Shown piece by piece: positions 53,574-61,176 of a stretch of DNA of 64,000 nt (the stretch's first letter is position 1; each line of letters opens with the position of its first letter). Origin of the DNA: Pseudomonas ovata (lineage in GTDB: Bacteria > Pseudomonadota > Gammaproteobacteria > Pseudomonadales > Pseudomonadaceae). Position numbers and translations under genes: made by a program. The notes below the pieces were generated by a model that was not told where the DNA came from, ran no database searches, and saw only the letters and a list, made by a program, of their open reading frames with translations. The stretch spans positions 620,001 through 684,000 of the forward strand of contig NZ_QFFU01000001.1 of assembly GCF_003131185.1 (NCBI RefSeq), in the 5' to 3' direction.

Positions 53574-55847
53574 TTATTCCTTCAAGCGCACAGTCTCCAG
53601 GGTCGGGTCGGCCTCAATCTGTTTTTCATTGAACGGCAGCGGCTGCCACTGCTGGCGCGAGAACAGTTCGGTCTGGTCGGCGTAGTGCGGCGAGGCCGGG
53701 TCGCTCGATTGCGAGAACGACAACAGCCCCTGCGCCACCGGCCCTTGATCGTCAAAGCTCACCAACTGGATATAGCTGCTGCCGCTGACGACCTTGAGCG
53801 TACCGTCTTTCTGCGGCGTGCTCTGCATGGCGTTATAGATGCCCAGGTGCCCGTCACCGCCCGGCACCGCAATGGCCTTGCCGTTACGCTCGGCCACCTG
53901 CACCTGGCCCCAGGTGATACTGGCGGGCAGCTTGAGGGCATCGACCTGCGCGACCGCCTTGCGCAGCATCTCAGCCACGGCACGGGACACTTCCGGTTGT
54001 TGCCAGGCGATGCCGCGCGGGGTGTGTTGCGGGTCTTGTGCATCGAACGGCTGGCGCCAGCCCTTGCCCTGGGCCTGGAACTGCCTGGCGAAGGCCTGGA
54101 AATACAGCCAGCCGCGTGAGGCGTCGACGCCGGCGCTGCGGTCCCAACCGTGCAGGGCGATGCAGGCGCGCTGCAATTCGCTGTCGCCCTTGAGCTTGCC
54201 GCACCATTGCAGCAGGTCATCAAGCAGCAGGTCGGCGCCATGCACCCGGTTGCCGGTCACCAGCCCGCGCAGGAACGCCTCGCTGATCGGCGCCTGGCCC
54301 AGACCGCTCAGTTGCGTGAGGGCAAAGCGCGCACGCAGGCCCAGTGGCGAGCCTTCACGGCTGATCAGCGGCGAGAAGCCGGTCAGCGGCTGGGCCGGGT
54401 TGGCCAACCAGGCGCTGTCGTTGGAGTTCTGCACAAAATCCTTGCGCAGCAGCACCGGCAGTTGCGCGCCCGGCACGATGCCCGGTTGTACGGCGTCTTC
54501 GGCATTCTGCCAGTCACAGGCGCTGCGACTGCCGTCCAGCCCCGGCAGGCCCTGCGCCTGCAAGGCGGGCACGATGCAGTCTTTCAGCTGCGACAACGCC
54601 ACGTTGGGCACCACCGAAACGTTCATGTAGACCGCCTGCCCCTGCTGATCGGCGGCCAGGGTATTGACCCACGGAATGCCCTGGATGCGCTGCACCACAT
54701 CGCGCAGCTCGATGACGCTGGTGGCGCGATTCATCGCGTACCACTGCTCCACGGCGCGGGTGTTGGCCAGGTTCGCATCCTGGAAGGCATAGGCGTTCTG
54801 GCGGTCCCAGTCGGCGACGCCCGGCCACTTGATCAGCGGGCCGTAGCGCGATTCATGGATCACTTGTTTGCGGGTGGTCAGCGTGCCGTCGGCTTCACGA
54901 ATCTGAATCTGCACGTCGCGCTGTTGCAGTGGATAACTTTTGCCATCGACCACATAACGCTGCGGATCCTTGGCATCCAGCGTCAGCTTGCGCAGGGTGA
55001 AGTGCCCGGAGGTGTCCACCGTGTGGGTCCAGGCCAGCTGCCGGTTGAAGCCGATATTGATCACCGGCAAACCGGTCAGTGAGGCGCCCATCACGTCCAG
55101 CTTGCCGGGGATGGTCAGGTGCATCTGATAAAAGCGCAGCGCGCCGAACCACGGAAAATGCGGGTTGGCCAACAGCCGGCCACGGCCGTTCTCGGTGCGC
55201 TCGCCGCCCACCGCCACCGCGTTGCTGCCACGCTCGTAGACCGAGCCCAGGATCCGCGCCGGATCGATGCTGGCCTGTGTTGCCGCCGCTACGGTGGGCG
55301 GCGCGGCGGCCAGCAGCGGCTCGGCAAAGCGGCCGATGCCGCCCTCGACCATCAGCCGGTGGATCAGCCGCACCATATCGGTCTCGTGCAATGGCCGCAC
55401 CCACTCGGCACCCTGGCAGGCCTTGGGCGCGCCCTTCTCGCTCAGGTAGCGGTTGAAGCCGGCGACATAGCCGCCCAGCAGTTGCTTGACCGGCTCTGGC
55501 TGCGCCTGCCAGTAGGCGTCGACCGCCTTGTCGTTGTTGAGCCAGGTAAAGAACAGGTCCGACTGCACATTGCCCAGCCGTGCGCTCGACTGCCCGTCGC
55601 GACCCAGAAAGCGCGAGCGCTCGCCACGGGCGGTCAGCACCTCGTCGCTGAGCAGGCACAGGTTGTCGCGGGCATAGGCATAGCCCACGCCATAGCCCAG
55701 GCCACGCTCGTCATGGGCCTTGATATGAGGGATGCCAAAGGCGGTCCAGCGGATTTCGGTTTCGCCGCTGTGCAAGGCATCGCGGGCGCAACCCGCCTGA
55801 GACAGCAGCAGCGCGGCCAGGGCACTGGCCAGAAGACTTCGACGCAC
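53574..55847 (-). CDS. pvdQ: PvdQ, pyoverdine precursor / AHL acylase
   Basis: 757 residues. It is a penicillin-acylase-type Ntn hydrolase: a signal peptide, an alpha chain, then self-cleavage before Ser in YERGSNAVAVGGERTENGRG near residue 209, exposing the N-terminal Ser nucleophile of the beta chain; NPHFPWFGALRFYQMHL follows as in PvdQ. It removes the fatty acid from acylated ferribactin in the periplasm and can also cleave long-chain acyl-homoserine lactones. The signal peptide ends QAGC, so a lipoprotein form is possible but the lipobox is imperfect. An exact iron-starvation box precedes it. Context (fpvI, fpvR, pvdP) supports PvdQ over the paralogue QuiP. Confidence 0.9.
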   Translation of the reverse strand: MRRSLLASALAALLLSQAGCARDALHSGETEIRWTAFGIPHIKAHDERGLGYGVGYAYARDNLCLLSDEVLTARGERSRFLGRDGQSSARLGNVQSDLFFTWLNNDKAVDAYWQAQPEPVKQLLGGYVAGFNRYLSEKGAPKACQGAEWVRPLHETDMVRLIHRLMVEGGIGRFAEPLLAAAPPTVAAATQASIDPARILGSVYERGSNAVAVGGERTENGRGRLLANPHFPWFGALRFYQMHLTIPGKLDVMGASLTGLPVINIGFNRQLAWTHTVDTSGHFTLRKLTLDAKDPQRYVVDGKSYPLQQRDVQIQIREADGTLTTRKQVIHESRYGPLIKWPGVADWDRQNAYAFQDANLANTRAVEQWYAMNRATSVIELRDVVQRIQGIPWVNTLAADQQGQAVYMNVSVVPNVALSQLKDCIVPALQAQGLPGLDGSRSACDWQNAEDAVQPGIVPGAQLPVLLRKDFVQNSNDSAWLANPAQPLTGFSPLISREGSPLGLRARFALTQLSGLGQAPISEAFLRGLVTGNRVHGADLLLDDLLQWCGKLKGDSELQRACIALHGWDRSAGVDASRGWLYFQAFARQFQAQGKGWRQPFDAQDPQHTPRGIAWQQPEVSRAVAEMLRKAVAQVDALKLPASITWGQVQVAERNGKAIAVPGGDGHLGIYNAMQSTPQKDGTLKVVSGSSYIQLVSFDDQGPVAQGLLSFSQSSDPASPHYADQTELFSRQQWQPLPFNEKQIEADPTLETVRLKE

Positions 55848-55910
55848 CTGAATACCTCTTGCAGATCATTGAGCGACCGGAACGGGCGCCATGGAGGGGG
55901 TGCAGGAGGG

Positions 55911-55934
55911 ACGTACGGGCACAGTCTGAATTTA
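55911..55934 (-). promoter_or_regulatory. Iron-starvation (PvdS) box of pvdQ
   Basis: On the minus strand TAAAT-N16-CGT exactly, the PvdS promoter consensus. It overlaps the last codons of the sigma factor gene and lies 64 bp before the pvdQ start. Confidence 0.75.
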
Positions 55935-56420
55935 AGGCGGCGACAGACGCTCCATCTCCGAGACCCGGACACGGCAGTGCTTCATGGCATTGACGATGTG
56001 TTTCTCGACCATGGCCTTGGAAATGCCCATCACCTCGGCAATCTCGTCATGGCACAGACCGTCAAGCTTGCGCAGCAGGAAGGCCTGGCGGCACTTGTCG
56101 GACAGCTCATCCAGCGCCGCCATGACCAGCTCGGCCCGCTGCAGCTGATACAGCGTGGCGTGGGGGCTTTGCGTCTGCGGGCTTTCTTCGGCCGTGATAT
56201 CGACCAGCGACTCGCTGTTGCGCACCACACCCCGGCGAAAGGCATCCACGCAGAGGTTGATTGCGGTGCGATAAAGAAATGCCTTAGGGTATTCGAGCGT
56301 GTCGAGGCGCGGGCTTTCCAGCACTTTCAGGTAAGCGTCGTGAGCCACATCCGCCGCCAGATTGCGGTCACGCAATTTGATCGTCAGGTAACCCAGCAGG
56401 CCTTGATAGTACTGTTCCAT
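55932..56420 (-). CDS. fpvI: ECF sigma factor FpvI-like
   Basis: 162 residues from ATG 56420 (GGAG 7 bases upstream). Region 2 is DVAHDAYLKVLESPRLDTLE, then YPKAFLYRTAINLCVDAFRR; region 4 is LVMAALDELSDKCRQAFLLR, KLDGLCHDEIAEVMGISKAM. FecI-type iron-starvation sigma factors activate TonB-receptor genes. Divergent FecR-type fpvR and flanking pvdQ/pvdP match the P. aeruginosa order, so FpvI (control of the ferripyoverdine receptor) is the best reading. The receptor gene itself is not in the window. Confidence 0.85.
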   Translation of the reverse strand: MEQYYQGLLGYLTIKLRDRNLAADVAHDAYLKVLESPRLDTLEYPKAFLYRTAINLCVDAFRRGVVRNSESLVDITAEESPQTQSPHATLYQLQRAELVMAALDELSDKCRQAFLLRKLDGLCHDEIAEVMGISKAMVEKHIVNAMKHCRVRVSEMERLSPP

Positions 56421-56467
56421 GTTCACTCCGTCAGGAAACCGTGTACCGGATCCTTGACACTCAGATG

Positions 56468-56482
56468 CCCTGTTAAACAGGG
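56468..56482. promoter_or_regulatory. Palindrome in the fpvI-fpvR promoter region
   Basis: CCCTGTT-A-AACAGGG, a perfect 7-bp inverted repeat around a single base. It cannot form a hairpin in RNA with so short a loop, so a dimeric DNA-binding protein site is more likely. The regulator is unknown. Confidence 0.4.
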
Positions 56483-56488
56483 GCTAAC

Positions 56489-56510
56489 TGTATATAATTC
56501 TCATCCGCAT
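56489..56510. promoter_or_regulatory. Fur box between fpvI and fpvR
   Basis: On the minus strand GGATGAGAATTATATACA resembles the Pseudomonas Fur consensus (GATAATGATAATCATTATC-like, GAATGAGAATTATTATC). It lies in the 139-bp divergent region and would repress fpvI and fpvR under iron excess. Confidence 0.6.
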
Positions 56511-56559
56511 AAAAAGAATTTCATGCAGTAACCCCAGGAAAAACGCAGTTCAACCGGTA

Positions 56560-57570
56560 ATGCCGATGCCCAGCCAAACGCCTCCGCCCGCGCCCGATGA
56601 CCGCCTCAGCGATGAAGCGGCGCACTGGTGCATGCGCCTGCATGAACCGGACTTTTCCGCAACCGAACGCATGCACCTGGAGCAGTGGCTGAACAGCGAC
56701 CCGGCCCACCAGCGTGAATTCGATGCCATGCTGGAGATCTGGGACATCAGCGAATTTCTGCCCGTGGTCACATCGGCCTCAACGGCGCCGGTGTTGGTCG
56801 CTCCCCGTGCGGTCCGCCTGCCTCGACGCGCCACCCGGCGCCCGCTGATGGCCGCCGCCGTACTGGCCTTCACCCTGCCGCTGGCCGGGCTGATCGGCTG
56901 GAACCAGGGCTGGATTGCGGACAGTTACCAGCGCTTCGAGAGCGAAACGGCCACCCGGAACGTGACCCTGGCCGATGGCTCGCATGTGCAGATGAACCTT
57001 GGCACGCGGCTGTCCTACAGCAATTACAAGGATCAGCGCAGCGTGACCCTGAGCCAGGGCGAAGCCTTCTTCAAGGTGCAGCACGATGCGGCGCACCCGT
57101 TCATGGTCAATGCCGGCAGGGGCCAGATCCAGGTGACCGGGACGCAATTCAACGTCTGGACCTACAAGGATTCGGTGATCGTGACCCTGGCCGAAGGTTC
57201 GGTCAGGGTGCTGGGCGACAAGGCCGAGCGCGACCGGGTGGCTTACCTGTCACCAGGCATGCAGGCACGCTATGACCCCGCCAGCATCGACCCCCAGGTC
57301 AGCGCCGCTTCGCTGGATAACACAATGGCCTGGCGCAACGGCAAGCTGGTGCTCGACAACCTGACCCTGGCCGATGCCCTGCCGCAGATCAACCGCTACC
57401 TCGACACGCCTGTGCACATTGCCGATGCCGCCACCGCGCAACTGCGCATCGGCGGCATCTACAACACCCATGACATCGCCGGCCTGGTGCAGGCGCTGCC
57501 CAAGGTGTTGCCGGTGGTGCTGAGTCGTAATAACGAGGGTGAAACGGTGATCCGGCGCAAGGCCGGCTGA
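56560..57570 (+). CDS. fpvR: FecR-family anti-sigma factor FpvR-like
   Basis: 336 residues. N-terminal cytoplasmic sigma-binding domain (EAAHWCMRLHEPDFSATERM, LEQWLNSDPAHQREFDAM), a single membrane helix near 90-115 (MAAAVLAFTLPLAGLIGW), a FecR beta domain (ATRNVTLADGSHVQMNLGTR), and a C-terminal STN-like part (LTLADALPQINRYLDTPVHI). It holds FpvI inactive until the ferripyoverdine receptor signals. It is divergent from fpvI; its stop is 1 base from the pvdP stop. An ATG two codons later is an alternative start. Confidence 0.87.
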   Translation: MPMPSQTPPPAPDDRLSDEAAHWCMRLHEPDFSATERMHLEQWLNSDPAHQREFDAMLEIWDISEFLPVVTSASTAPVLVAPRAVRLPRRATRRPLMAAAVLAFTLPLAGLIGWNQGWIADSYQRFESETATRNVTLADGSHVQMNLGTRLSYSNYKDQRSVTLSQGEAFFKVQHDAAHPFMVNAGRGQIQVTGTQFNVWTYKDSVIVTLAEGSVRVLGDKAERDRVAYLSPGMQARYDPASIDPQVSAASLDNTMAWRNGKLVLDNLTLADALPQINRYLDTPVHIADAATAQLRIGGIYNTHDIAGLVQALPKVLPVVLSRNNEGETVIRRKAG

Positions 57571-57571
57571 G

Positions 57572-59185
57572 TCACGCCTTGCCGGGACCGGGTGGCAGGT
57601 AGCGGCCGTACCAGGGGCGGCGCGGGATGCGCCCGGAAAGGCGCTCCATTTCCTGTTCACTGGCGCGAATGACGCGCAGCGCCAGCTTCATGGTCTCGAC
57701 GTCCAGCTCGCCACCGCCGCCGCCATTACTGCGTCCCCAGGCCCCGCAGCCGGCCTCGGCGGGCCCTAGCCAGGGCTGATCGACCTCGACCCAGCGGCCC
57801 TTGGCAAACCAGTGCACGCCGCCGACCTCGGCGCGTCGCACCTCGCCGGGATGCACCTGCTCATGGGCCTCGAACCAGTCCTCGATACGGTCATCGATCC
57901 AGCCATGAAACGCCCAGAACACCGGATTGACGTGCGAGGAAAAGGCATCGGCCAGATAGTCGTTTTCAGCCCGGAACCAGCGCTCGGAAAAATCGTCGGC
58001 CGGGCGGTCATAGATCATCGGGTACTGGCTGTTCGGGTCACGCCCCACCGCCGCCCAGCACATGTGCAGCCAGTCATGCAGGCCCAGTTCGATGCGGCTG
58101 CCCAGTTCGCCCAGGCAGATCGTGCTCAGGTAATCGGGGTTCTGGTACTGCGCTTCCCAGACCTGGAAGTTGCCGTAGTAACCCTCGCTGCTTTTGACAT
58201 CGCGCAGCCACTGGTTGAAGGCATCGTCGCCCTGCGATTCCCAGGCCGGCGGCACCGAGTAGCCGTCATGGTTTTCCAGGTAATCCACAAAAGGCTGAAT
58301 ACCGTGCCCGATAAAAGGCCGGGGCGGCGGAAAGGACTGCCACGATTTCAAATCCTGGAAGCTGCGCGCGTGCCCCAGCATGCCGCGGTGCATGTACAGG
58401 AAGTCCTCGCCGGAGCCGTTGGTGTGGCGGTGCTTGCCACGCGCATCGCGCTCCTGGCCAAGCGGCCCCGGCTGCCAGCCCAGCCCGCGCAAGGCCTGTT
58501 GGTGCTCGGCATTGAGCCGGTGCCAGCGATCACGCGTCGCGTGCCAGAGCTGGTGATAAAGCCGGTGCTCGGGAGAGATCAGCCAGGCGTGCAGGTCAGG
58601 CGTGTAAGGCAGGCGTTCACGGGCCTGGATGAAAGGCCGCCGGACGGCCACGAAACGCGCCTGTACAGTGGACGCCCCTACCTGACTGCCGCGCAGGCGC
58701 AAGGCACCGCTGAGTGTCGCCTGGCCGCCGCCGGTGCTCCAGATGCCCCAGACCTCGTCGAAGATGGCCGAGCATTCGTAGGCCCGCCCCTGCCGGTCCG
58801 CCAGTTTCCAGCGCAGGTTGGGCGCCTTGCCGGTGTCCAGATCGCCAAAGAGCTCAAAGCCGCCGGCCTTGAACGGTCGGCGCCCCAGATGCCCACGCAA
58901 TGCCCGTCCCGACGGACCGACGTCCAGCAACAGCTCCAGTCCTTCACCGGCCAGCTCGGCAAACCCCTGCTGGCCATCGAGCAGACGAAAATCCCAGATC
59001 CCGACCAGGCGCCCGGCCAGCAGGCTTTGCCCCAGGGTGGGCGGGACGATGGTGGGCTCCTCGAGCAGCGCCGCCTCTTCGGCCGCCTGATAGCGCTGGT
59101 AGCCCAGAACCGGCAAGCCAATCCCACCCGCCGTGGCTGCCACGGCTGCTGCACCTGCGAGCAATCCCCGCCGAGAACACTTCAT
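57572..59185 (-). CDS. pvdP: PvdP, pyoverdine-maturing tyrosinase
   Basis: 537 residues, close to the P. aeruginosa protein. A twin-arginine-type signal (MKCSRRGLLAGAAAVAATAG) fits export of a folded copper enzyme. The first ~230 residues are the PvdP-specific beta domain. The C-terminal tyrosinase part has copper His residues in FLYMHRGMLGHARSF near 265, LHDWLHMCW near 370 and SSHVNPVFWAFHGW near 420. It oxidises ferribactin to dihydropyoverdine/pyoverdine in the periplasm. A consensus PvdS box lies 50 bp upstream. It overlaps no neighbour and its stop meets that of fpvR. Confidence 0.93.
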   Translation of the reverse strand: MKCSRRGLLAGAAAVAATAGGIGLPVLGYQRYQAAEEAALLEEPTIVPPTLGQSLLAGRLVGIWDFRLLDGQQGFAELAGEGLELLLDVGPSGRALRGHLGRRPFKAGGFELFGDLDTGKAPNLRWKLADRQGRAYECSAIFDEVWGIWSTGGGQATLSGALRLRGSQVGASTVQARFVAVRRPFIQARERLPYTPDLHAWLISPEHRLYHQLWHATRDRWHRLNAEHQQALRGLGWQPGPLGQERDARGKHRHTNGSGEDFLYMHRGMLGHARSFQDLKSWQSFPPPRPFIGHGIQPFVDYLENHDGYSVPPAWESQGDDAFNQWLRDVKSSEGYYGNFQVWEAQYQNPDYLSTICLGELGSRIELGLHDWLHMCWAAVGRDPNSQYPMIYDRPADDFSERWFRAENDYLADAFSSHVNPVFWAFHGWIDDRIEDWFEAHEQVHPGEVRRAEVGGVHWFAKGRWVEVDQPWLGPAEAGCGAWGRSNGGGGGELDVETMKLALRVIRASEQEMERLSGRIPRRPWYGRYLPPGPGKA

Positions 59186-59234
59186 CTAGACCCATCCGCT
59201 TGTCCGCTCTCCGGTCAGAGCGCCTGCCCCAAGA

Positions 59235-59258
59235 ACGAACGGCCGGCATCGAAATTTA
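59235..59258 (-). promoter_or_regulatory. Iron-starvation (PvdS) box of pvdP
   Basis: Minus strand TAAAT-N16-CGT, exact consensus, about 50 bp before the pvdP start. Confidence 0.78.
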
Positions 59259-59286
59259 TGCCGTCGCGCCATGCCGCGCAGACCAG

Positions 59287-59334
59287 GGGTCTGTTGCCGT
59301 TTCATCACGGCCGTGCTGAAACGGCAACAGACCC
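59287..59334. repeat. 18-bp perfect inverted repeat between divergent pvdP and azurin promoters
   Basis: GGGTCTGTTGCCGTTTCA / TGAAACGGCAACAGACCC around a 12-base loop. It lies between the PvdS box of pvdP and the PvdS-like box of azurin, so it is upstream of both start points. It is not of the REP families seen elsewhere. Confidence 0.85.
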
Positions 59335-59358
59335 TAAAACCACCGGCGCCTGATTCGT
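59335..59358 (+). promoter_or_regulatory. Iron-starvation-like box of azurin
   Basis: TAAAA-N16-CGT, one mismatch to the PvdS consensus with exact spacing, 40 bp before the azurin start. Confidence 0.5.
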
Positions 59359-59397
59359 CTGCTCTGCAGAACCTTTGAACAGCCGTTGGAGAATCAC

Positions 59398-59847
59398 ATG
59401 CACCGCGCCTTGCTTTTGGCTCTTTCCCTCACCCTGCCAGGCTTCGCCTGGTCGGCAGAAGACTGCACCACCGAGATTCATGGCACCGACCAGATGACGT
59501 TCGATAAAACCGAAATCGTCGTGCCGGCAAGCTGCAAGACCTTTACCGTCACCCTCAAGCACCCGGGCGAGATGCCCAAGGAAGTCATGGGGCATAACTG
59601 GATTCTCAGCAAGACCGACGACATGCAGGCGATCCTGGACGAAGGCAGTGCTGCCGGGGTCGAGAACGGCTATCTGAAGACCGCTGACACCCGTGTCATT
59701 GCTCACACCCGATTGCTCGGCGGTGGCGAGCAGGACAGCGTGACCTTCGACACCGCGAAGCTGAAAGCCGACGCAGACTATCAGTTCTTCTGCTCATTCC
59801 CGGCCCACGCGGTGCTGATGAAAGGTCGCTTGAAGTTCGGGGCCTGA
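59398..59847 (+). CDS. azu: Azurin (type 1 blue copper protein)
   Basis: 149 residues from ATG 59398 (TTGGAG upstream). The signal peptide ends W-S-A near 20; the mature protein begins [20 protein letters not shown], as in azurins. Copper ligands: His in VMGHNWIL near 65, Cys, His and Met in [14 protein letters not shown] near 132, 137 and 141. It is a periplasmic electron carrier. Here it sits inside the pyoverdine maturation block, between divergent pvdP and the convergent cupin gene, with a PvdS-like box upstream. A link to the copper enzyme PvdP or to iron stress is an inference. Confidence 0.95.
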   Translation: MHRALLLALSLTLPGFAWSAEDCTTEIHGTDQMTFDKTEIVVPASCKTFTVTLKHPGEMPKEVMGHNWILSKTDDMQAILDEGSAAGVENGYLKTADTRVIAHTRLLGGGEQDSVTFDTAKLKADADYQFFCSFPAHAVLMKGRLKFGA

Positions 59848-59852
59848 CCCGC

Positions 59853-60977
59853 CTACCCGCGCCCGGAGTTGACCCAGAAGTTGACCGACAGCGACGTCGA
59901 CACCGACTCGACCTGATGGAACCAGCCCTCGGGCAGGAACAACAGGTCTCCTGCCTCAAGCACAATGCGGTGGAACACCACCTCGCGGGCGGCCGGGTAC
60001 GCTTCATAGTCCGGCTGGTCGGGATTCACATCACAGCCCTCCAGCCCGCCGCCCTCGGAGGTCGACCAGGTGCCCAGCGCCTCGCGATGATGCGGCGCCG
60101 CCAGGATGAACGATTTCTGCCCCCAGACCTGGGCGAACAGATTGTCCGAGTCATCACGATGCAGTGGGGTGAGCGTACCCTTGGGACCGATCCAGATACG
60201 CGGCTTGATGTACAGCGAACGCTCGAAGTAGTGCGGAAAACGGATCAGCTCCAGCAGTTGCGCCGGCATCAGGTTGTTGCCCATGTACGGCGCAGGCTCG
60301 CCCGGTGCGCGGGGGCGCTCCAGCGATTCGATGAACCCGGCAATGGAGGTCGAGCGAAAGTCGCGATCGGTCGAGAAGGTCTTCTGCGCATAGTCGCCGT
60401 GCCGGGTAATGCCCTTCAACTCGGCGAAATGGATGATCGACTCTTCGCGACTCATGTTGAAGAACGGCCAGTCCTGCAAGGCATCGCTGAGAATGACCGG
60501 CGTGCCATACGGCAGATAGTCACGGCGAAAATCCTCCACCGACAGGCTGCCGAGCGGGCGTCGCTCGATGCCGGACAGCACCGGCTGTGCCGCCGACAGC
60601 CGATCACTGGCCCGCTCGCGCGCCGGATAGCGCTGGTTCATTTTCGCCGCCGGCTGCTCGACGGTCGTGCCACGCCGGGCCGCGCTGATGATCTGCGGCA
60701 ACAAGGTTGCCAGCCCCATCTGCCCGTCGATTTTCAGCCGGCCATTGGCAAACAGCTCCTCGACGTCCTGGGTGCCTTGCAGGATGCCGGCAAAGGCCTG
60801 CGCGTCCACCGCAATGGTGACATCGGCGGCTGCATGCCGGCCCGGGCGCACCTCCAGCGTGTCATTCACTTGCGCCCACACCGCCTGGCCCTGGCCGAAA
60901 TCGAACTGGAACACACCCTGCGCGCCCACCGCCTGCGCACCGGCAAACAAGCGGGTCAATACCGCGAGCACATCCAT
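59853..60977 (-). CDS. SCP2-like plus JmjC/cupin-like two-domain protein
   Basis: 374 residues. The N-terminal ~105 residues match an SCP2 sterol-carrier-like domain (GVFQFDFGQGQAVWAQVNDT, NGRLKIDGQMGLATLLP). The C-terminal ~270 residues match cupin-like/JmjC hydroxylases: LTPLHRDDSDNLFAQVWGQK with the H-x-D metal motif, then EGWFHQVESV with the second His. A 2-oxoglutarate-dependent iron oxygenase that hydroxylates a peptide or amino acid is the likely class. Within a pyoverdine cluster the substrate may be the precursor peptide or a protein; no signal peptide is seen, so it is cytoplasmic. A one-mismatch PvdS box lies upstream. Confidence 0.82.
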   Translation of the reverse strand: MDVLAVLTRLFAGAQAVGAQGVFQFDFGQGQAVWAQVNDTLEVRPGRHAAADVTIAVDAQAFAGILQGTQDVEELFANGRLKIDGQMGLATLLPQIISAARRGTTVEQPAAKMNQRYPARERASDRLSAAQPVLSGIERRPLGSLSVEDFRRDYLPYGTPVILSDALQDWPFFNMSREESIIHFAELKGITRHGDYAQKTFSTDRDFRSTSIAGFIESLERPRAPGEPAPYMGNNLMPAQLLELIRFPHYFERSLYIKPRIWIGPKGTLTPLHRDDSDNLFAQVWGQKSFILAAPHHREALGTWSTSEGGGLEGCDVNPDQPDYEAYPAAREVVFHRIVLEAGDLLFLPEGWFHQVESVSTSLSVNFWVNSGRG

Positions 60978-61053
60978 ACGTCACCTCATCTGAGCACCTG
61001 ATCAAGTGCCTGCCCCGTATTGCTTACGCGACGGCACATCCCATGCCCTGTAA

Positions 61054-61077
61054 ACGGATGGCGCCGCGCTGAAATTA
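61054..61077 (-). promoter_or_regulatory. Iron-starvation-like box of the SCP2-cupin gene
   Basis: Minus strand TAATT-N16-CGT, one mismatch to TAAAT with exact spacing, about 77 bp before the start. It is back to back with the pvdM box. Confidence 0.4.
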
Positions 61078-61095
61078 TCGACAGCCGCCCCCGAT

Positions 61096-61119
61096 TAAAT
61101 TGCGCCGCGCCTGATTCGT
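61096..61119 (+). promoter_or_regulatory. Iron-starvation (PvdS) box of pvdM
   Basis: TAAAT-N16-CGT, exact consensus, 57 bp before the pvdM start. Confidence 0.78.
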
Positions 61120-61176
61120 TATTCCTCCCAACCACCGGCCGCTCGCCGGTACACGCCGATAACGCCCGGGAGTTTG

